A DNA stretch of 64,000 bases, taken from Cervus elaphus (lineage: Eukaryota > Chordata > Mammalia > Artiodactyla > Cervidae). The translations under genes were made by a program, and so were the position numbers. The stretch spans positions 50,058,001 to 50,122,000 of the forward strand of contig NC_057835.1 of NCBI RefSeq assembly GCF_910594005.1, read 5' to 3'. The notes under the pieces were generated by a model. The model did not search any database and was not told where the DNA came from. It saw only the letters and a list, made by a program, of their open reading frames with translations. This document shows positions 59,602 through 64,000 of this stretch, one piece after another (position 1 is the stretch's first letter; every line of letters starts with the position of its first letter).

Positions 59602-59646
59602 TCCCCCCAGCACCCCCCACCCCCCCTCCGCCCCCCGCCTGCCCCT
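59602..59646 (-). promoter_or_regulatory. C-rich tract, G-quadruplex-prone on the minus strand
   Basis: Five C runs of 4-7 bases separated by 1-4 bases: 59603-59608, 59613-59618, 59620-59626, 59631-59636, 59642-59645. The complement meets the usual G-quadruplex pattern (four or more G tracts, short loops). No function is shown by the sequence alone. Confidence 0.7.
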
Positions 59647-59907
59647 GCTAGGTTTGTAGGGAGTGGAGGGGGAGTGATGGTCAAAACCAAAAGGTGGCAT
59701 TTGGTTTTGAACTGGAGTCTGCTCTGCGCACTGTTAGCAGCATTTCCTTTAAAGTGTGGTATGTATATGTATCGTGGATGCAGTTGTTGTTTAAAATAGA
59801 AAATGAAAGTTTTTCTTATATCTCCTAATTTAAATGTTTGCTCTCATTAGGAGCTGCCATGAAACTTATTATGTAAGAAGTCATGCTTGCACTAAGATTG
59901 TTTATTA

Positions 59908-60398
59908 AATGCCTCTTGGGCATTACTTTCCCAACAAAGGTCCATTTAGTCAAGGCTATGGTTTTTCCAGTAGTCATGTATGGATGTGAGAGTTGGACTA
60001 TAAAGAAATCTGAGCGTCAAAGAATTGATGCTTTTGAACTGTGGTGTTGGAGAAGACTCTTGAGAGTCCCTTGGACTGCAAGGAGATCCAACCAGTCCAT
60101 CCTAAAGGAGATCAGTCCTGAATATTCATTGGAAGGACTGATGTTGAAGTTGAGACTTCAATACTTTGGCCACCTGATGCGAAGAACTGACTCATTTCAA
60201 AAGACCCTGATGCTGGGAAAGATTGAGGGCAGGAGGAGAAGGGGACAACAGAGGATGAGATGGTTGGCTGGCATCACCAACTCAAGGGACATGAGTTTGA
60301 GTAAACTCCGGGAGTTAGTGATGGACAGGGAGGCCTGGCTTGCTGCAGTTCATGGGGTCCCGAAGAGTCGGTCACAGCTGAGCAACTGAACTGAACTA
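59908..60398 (+). mobile_element. BovB LINE 3' end with a long open frame
   Basis: Sense 5'-truncated BovB. An uninterrupted frame to 60389 encodes the ORF2 C-terminus (FPTKVHLVKAMVFPVVMYG, RVPWTARRSNQSILKEIS, YFGHLMRRTDS, MDREAWLAAVHGV). It is younger-looking than the other BovB copies here but lacks the endonuclease and most of the RT. Confidence 0.94.
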
Positions 60399-61514
60399 GG
60401 TCTATGAATACTAGGAAACAGTGTTTACCTGAACAGTGAGCATTGGGGTTGAGTGTATTCTCAAAGACACAATACTGTCACTAATTTTGGTGTAAATTCT
60501 TTGTATTAGCTATTATACTTGTTCATATCATTCTCACATTTGTCAGAGCCATTAATATGTTGAGAATAGTGGCTTTTTTCTTAGTCACTTGCTTAATTTA
60601 GCAAATACACTTAAAGCATTTTCTACCTGTATTTTAAATTTTCTCTAACGTGACCACACGGAGCAGAACTAATCTTTGAATATTTGCTGTATCTATTATG
60701 TTAAGACATTTTTCTTTTACACACTGAGAATGATAAGAAAAGTAGGTTATAATTAGACCCTAATGTGAGTTAACCTAGAAATGGTAGTCAGGATCAAAAG
60801 TAATGTTAACAGCAGTCAGAAGAGTTAATAATTTCAGTACACCCTTTCCTGGGCTTCAGTGTCTGCAGTCTTAGTTCAGTGTCTGCAGTACTTAGCAAGC
60901 AAAGTAAGTTGCCTTTGCTCAGTTAGAACTTTTCAAATTTCTGGTCCCCACCAACCATTTTGTATTTTAAAGTGCTGTTGTGGTGGAGTTGAGGGATAAA
61001 GAAAGAGATGAGCTATTTTTCTTTTTAGTTATATTGCCCTCCATCTGGTTGTTTCAGGTTGCTGTATATTCAGAAAATAGACAACCGACTTCAGTAGTTA
61101 ATGATGTGTCAGCAAATTGTCAGCTGCAAGTTTCTAGGCCGCCTTTTTGCTTCTAGGAAAAGACAACAAAAAGGAGTAGGGGCCAGTAAGAATAAGGTCC
61201 TGGACTTAGTATTTTCTAAGAACTAGTAAGACTGACTTTTAGTAGTAATTGTGAAAATAGAAATGCTTTTCAACAGTTATTAAAGTGATAGTGATTATTT
61301 TGGGTAGAAATATATTATCATATGTGGGAGGAGTAGACTCAGCATTAAGATGTCAGACCCCCCTGGATTTTCTGGGATATGTTCATGTTATGTATACTTT
61401 CCTACTGGTGTGATTCATTTTACCTGTAATAGTTTTAATTAAAATACAGAGAATCTTATTTTTTAATGTGATAGGGCCTCTGACTGTATTTGAGTTTTTA
61501 AGAATATGTACAGT
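60399..61514. other. Intron sequence without recognised features
   Basis: No gene. A small tandem copy of cagtgtctgcagt lies at 60857-60891. Confidence 0.5.
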
Positions 61515-61674
61515 TTTAAAAGCCCATAAAAAAGCCGTAGATTAAAGAAATGTCTCCTGGCCCTTCTAACTTAAAAAAAACAAAAACACAATTAAGAGCC
61601 AAGTAGAAAATACTTCATAAAACTCGTCAAATGGCTGGGTCAATTTCTCTTGAATTCCTACATCTATTTGCAGG
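61515..61674. repeat. Unassigned 160-bp segment, copy 1
   Basis: Resembles 63024-63187 along its length (for example ctcctggcccttct, aagtagaaaatact, tttctcttgaatt.ctacatctattt). Not a repeat family I recognise. Confidence 0.8.
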
Positions 61675-61679
61675 AGAAG

Positions 61680-62110
61680 TACATAAAACAAACACAATTT
61701 GATGAACAATTATAGAGCAAACATCCACGGAACTACTACTTTGGTTAAGAAATATAACACAACCCCTCAGATCTTCCTGATCACAACTCCCTCGCATTCC
61801 CCCTAGAAATACCTAGTATTCTGACTTTTCATGAAGCTTTATCTTGTATAGTTTTACCAGCTGTGTTTTTATGCATTATTAATTTGATTTTATCTATCTT
61901 TGAACTTTATAAATGTAATGACAGTTACGTTTTCTTTGTTTTGCTTCTTTTAGTCAGCATTATATTTCTGAGGTTCATCCTGTGTAGCTCATTCATTTTT
62001 TAATTGCTGTATCCTATTGTGTGAATATCACATTTTATTTACTCATTCTATCCCCAGTGGGCTATTGAATTGTTTCCAGTTTTTATGTTTAATGTCTTGG
62101 TTTTTAAAAG
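61680..62110 (-). repeat. Old L1M 3' end
   Basis: Reversed L1M 3' UTR and terminus (gtacataaaac..., gttttaccagctgtg, tgctgtatcctattgtgtgaatatcac, attgaattgtttccag). Confidence 0.8.
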
Positions 62111-62405
62111 CACTGTATATGTCAAAATGTTTTGTATCCTGAAGTTGGCCATATAGGACCTTTCCTTAAGATATGAATACCATAGAGATTAGGTACCATT
62201 CTGTGTTTAGAGCTAGTACTTGAGCTTACTCAGAGAAAGGCATTTCCCTACTCTAATATATTTATGGTGAGTTTGATGTTGCTTCTTTCAGAATTTTTGA
62301 AACTTTTCCCTTAATATTCAGATGTTTCTTTAGTTTTTCCAAGTTATGTGACTATCATACAGATAAAAGTGAGGAAAATTATGGGTTAAATTGGGCTGAC
62401 TGAAT

Positions 62406-62430
62406 ATAGTGTTTATTTATTTATTTATTG
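62406..62430. repeat. (TTTA)n microsatellite
   Basis: gtttatttatttatttattg, five units. Confidence 0.9.
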
Positions 62431-62544
62431 CTTTGCATTGACAGTAACATTTTCTTGTGTTACATTTAAGCTGTGGTCAGAAGGTGTCTCTTGACTTTCT
62501 AAAGCACTACATTTTTAACTAACCTTAACTTGTGTTATCCTCAT

Positions 62545-62742
62545 AGCTCAGTTGTAAAGGATCTGTCTGCAGTGCCGGAGACCTGGGTTCATTCCTTGGG
62601 TTGGGAAGGTCTTATCCCCTGGAGAAGGAAATGGGAGCCCACTCCAGTATTCTCACCTGGAGAATCCCACAGACAGAGGAGCCTGGCAGGCTACAATCCA
62701 TTGGGTCGCAAGAGTCGGACACAACTTTGCGACAAAAGAGAG
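62545..62742 (+). mobile_element. Bov-tA SINE
   Basis: catagctcagttgtaaagg head remnant, ggttcattccttggg B box, body to gtcggacacaactttgcgac, then a (GA)n tail. Confidence 0.93.
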
Positions 62743-63023
62743 AGAGAGAACCTGTAGTATAAGTATATGTAGGCAGTAGTCAGACCTGATTCATGCTAGA
62801 TTAGTGTCTTGGGCATTTTAGGTTTCTTACTTGAATGAATGATTGATTGCTTTTGTGACCAAGTGTTTATTACAACTATCTTTAAAAGGAATCATAAAGT
62901 ACATAAATAACTTTGCAGCCCTCATTGTTAGAGATTTTTGTAAATTTAGGTGATTTTCAATATATTTGAAAATCATTCCAGAAAAGAAAGCAGTCATGGG
63001 AAAAGCAGTTTGGAAATGATGCT

Positions 63024-63187
63024 GTTTTAAAACCCTGTAAAAATTCCCCAGATTAAACAAAGTTCTCCTGGCCCTTCTCACTTAAAAGGAAAAAAAAAAA
63101 AAATTGAGCGAAGTAGAAAATACTTTGTAAAACCCATCAAATGACTGAAACAGTTTCTCTTGAATTTCTACATCTATTTTTCTCTAG
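63024..63187. repeat. Unassigned 160-bp segment, copy 2
   Basis: Direct-orientation relative of 61515-61674, about 1.5 kb downstream, with an A14 run in the middle. Confidence 0.8.
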
Positions 63188-63569
63188 GTAGTATAGTATA
63201 GTAACAAATAATGTAATTATAAATTATAGCCCTTATTTATTTGAAATATTTTAGGCTACACTGTTGATTAATGTATTTTGTGATAACACGTGGTAATTTG
63301 TGTCTTTTACTGGAATGCCAGGGTTGGAAAAGGCACGATGTGTATTTCTAGTCCTTTTCTTGAATGTGTAAACTTTGATTCTTACTAATTAAGTTGTTTT
63401 GCAGTATTACTTTAATGCAGTACACAGCCTAAAATGCCTTTTGGAATTTTGATGTTTTCTTGGTGGCTCATTTAAACTTTTTGCACAAGCGCCTTTTAAA
63501 GTTAACATGTAAAATTGTTGAGCATATTCCGTTTTTCATATTAACTACTCTGTCTACATTACTACCTAA

Positions 63570-64000
63570 CTTCAGGCTTTCATTACCATCTCTTGCTGGA
63601 ATTGTGGTAGCCTTTTAACAGGTTTCTTGCCCAAGTCTTTCCTTTTTAGTCCATTCTTCCCTCCAAAGTGATACCTTTAAAAAAAAACAAAACTTGAAGT
63701 CTCAGAGTGTCACTTTCCTACTTTAAAACCCTTGTCTGGCACCTCTGTACCCGCAGAGTAAAGCCCGTGTCTGCCTGTCCTGTGACACTTTGAAATTTGG
63801 CTCAGGTGTGTGGTTTCCACCTTATTTCTTCTTCCTTTTCCTGTGCATATTGTACAGTATGAGATTATTTATAGAGCTCCTTAAAAATTTGGAGTCTTTT
63901 ACACTCTATACCTTGCATGGTGGTTTCCTTAGGCTCAGCTATAGCTCTTAACTTTTTCTGCCTGGCAAGCTCTTAGCCATCCTTCAAAACAGCACAGGCT
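63570..64000 (-). repeat. L2 LINE portion, runs off the window edge
   Basis: Reversed L2 order: agccttttaacaggtttcttgcc, ttagtccattcttccctccaaagtgata, ttaaaacccttgtctggcacc, agagtaaagcccgtg, ctgcctggcaagctcttagcc. Confidence 0.78.

Larger units (their letters stand above)
36925..64000 (+). other. EIF3H: EIF3H intron 2 (5' part; continues past the window)
   Basis: Begins at the gtaagg donor after exon 2. The expected exon 3 (continuing VQYQMEMMRSL of the MPN domain) is not found, so the intron exceeds 27 kb. AT-rich, with ten or so SINEs, several antisense L1 remnants and no recognised gene. Confidence 0.9.

Noticed and set aside
3530..62600. tRNA genes at the ggttcgatccc boxes of SINE heads
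   Set aside because: Each is the degenerate tRNA-like head of a Bov-tA or CHR-2 SINE without a complete cloverleaf.
36925..64000. EIF3H exon 3
   Set aside because: I looked for the codons of VQYQMEMMRSLRHVN with an acceptor in phase 1 and did not find them; the exon must lie beyond the window.

Overview
This is a vertebrate nuclear window, almost certainly from a ruminant (bovid-type) genome. The evidence is the repeats: BovB (RTE) LINEs, Bov-tA and BOV-A2 tRNA/BovB-derived SINEs, cetartiodactyl CHR-2 SINEs, ruminant L1 3' ends, and older mammalian MIR, L2 and L1M copies. I cannot fix the species from the window.

The only protein-coding locus I can support is the 5' part of EIF3H (subunit h of translation initiation factor eIF3) on the + strand. 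It has a TATA-less CpG-rich promoter (about 4960-5146) with NRF1-like, GC-box, CRE and ETS sites, a terminal-oligopyrimidine (TOP) start and a YY1 site over the start codon. Exon 1 encodes residues 1-44 (5147-5278) and is followed by a 31.5 kb intron. Exon 2 encodes residues 45-96 and the first base of codon 97 (36768-36924). Intron 2 runs off the right edge. Exon 3 and later exons are not seen.

Layout: 1-2200 is old L1M with nested CHR-2 SINEs and a young L1 tail. 2223-4559 holds two copies of one endogenous-retroviral LTR family, tail to tail, broken by Bov-tA/BOV-A2 SINEs. 4960-5278 is promoter and exon 1. 5279-8940 is quiet intron with MIR, L2 and a dimeric Bov-tA. 8941-20805 is a dense nest of repeats: a near full-length antisense BovB containing a 790-bp inserted retrocopy with an LTR, then stacked antisense L1s holding a ferritin heavy chain (FTH1) retrocopy, a second BovB and further SINEs. 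20806-36767 is mostly unique intron with scattered repeats. 36925-64000 is intron 2 with the same repeat types, a G-quadruplex-prone C-rich tract, and an unexplained duplicated 160-bp segment.

The points most worth checking are: five very short poly(A)/poly(T) insertions, each bounded by a perfect or near-perfect 12-20 bp target duplication and carrying almost no other cargo; the FTH1 retrocopy, whose iron-responsive element and ferroxidase residues survive although a 2-bp insertion spoils its C-terminus; the tail-to-tail LTR inverted repeat 0.5-3 kb upstream of the EIF3H promoter; the TSD-bounded composite retrocopy inside BovB; and the 160-bp intron-2 duplication. No previously undescribed multi-gene system is visible; this is a housekeeping-gene locus in a retrotransposon-rich intronic landscape.
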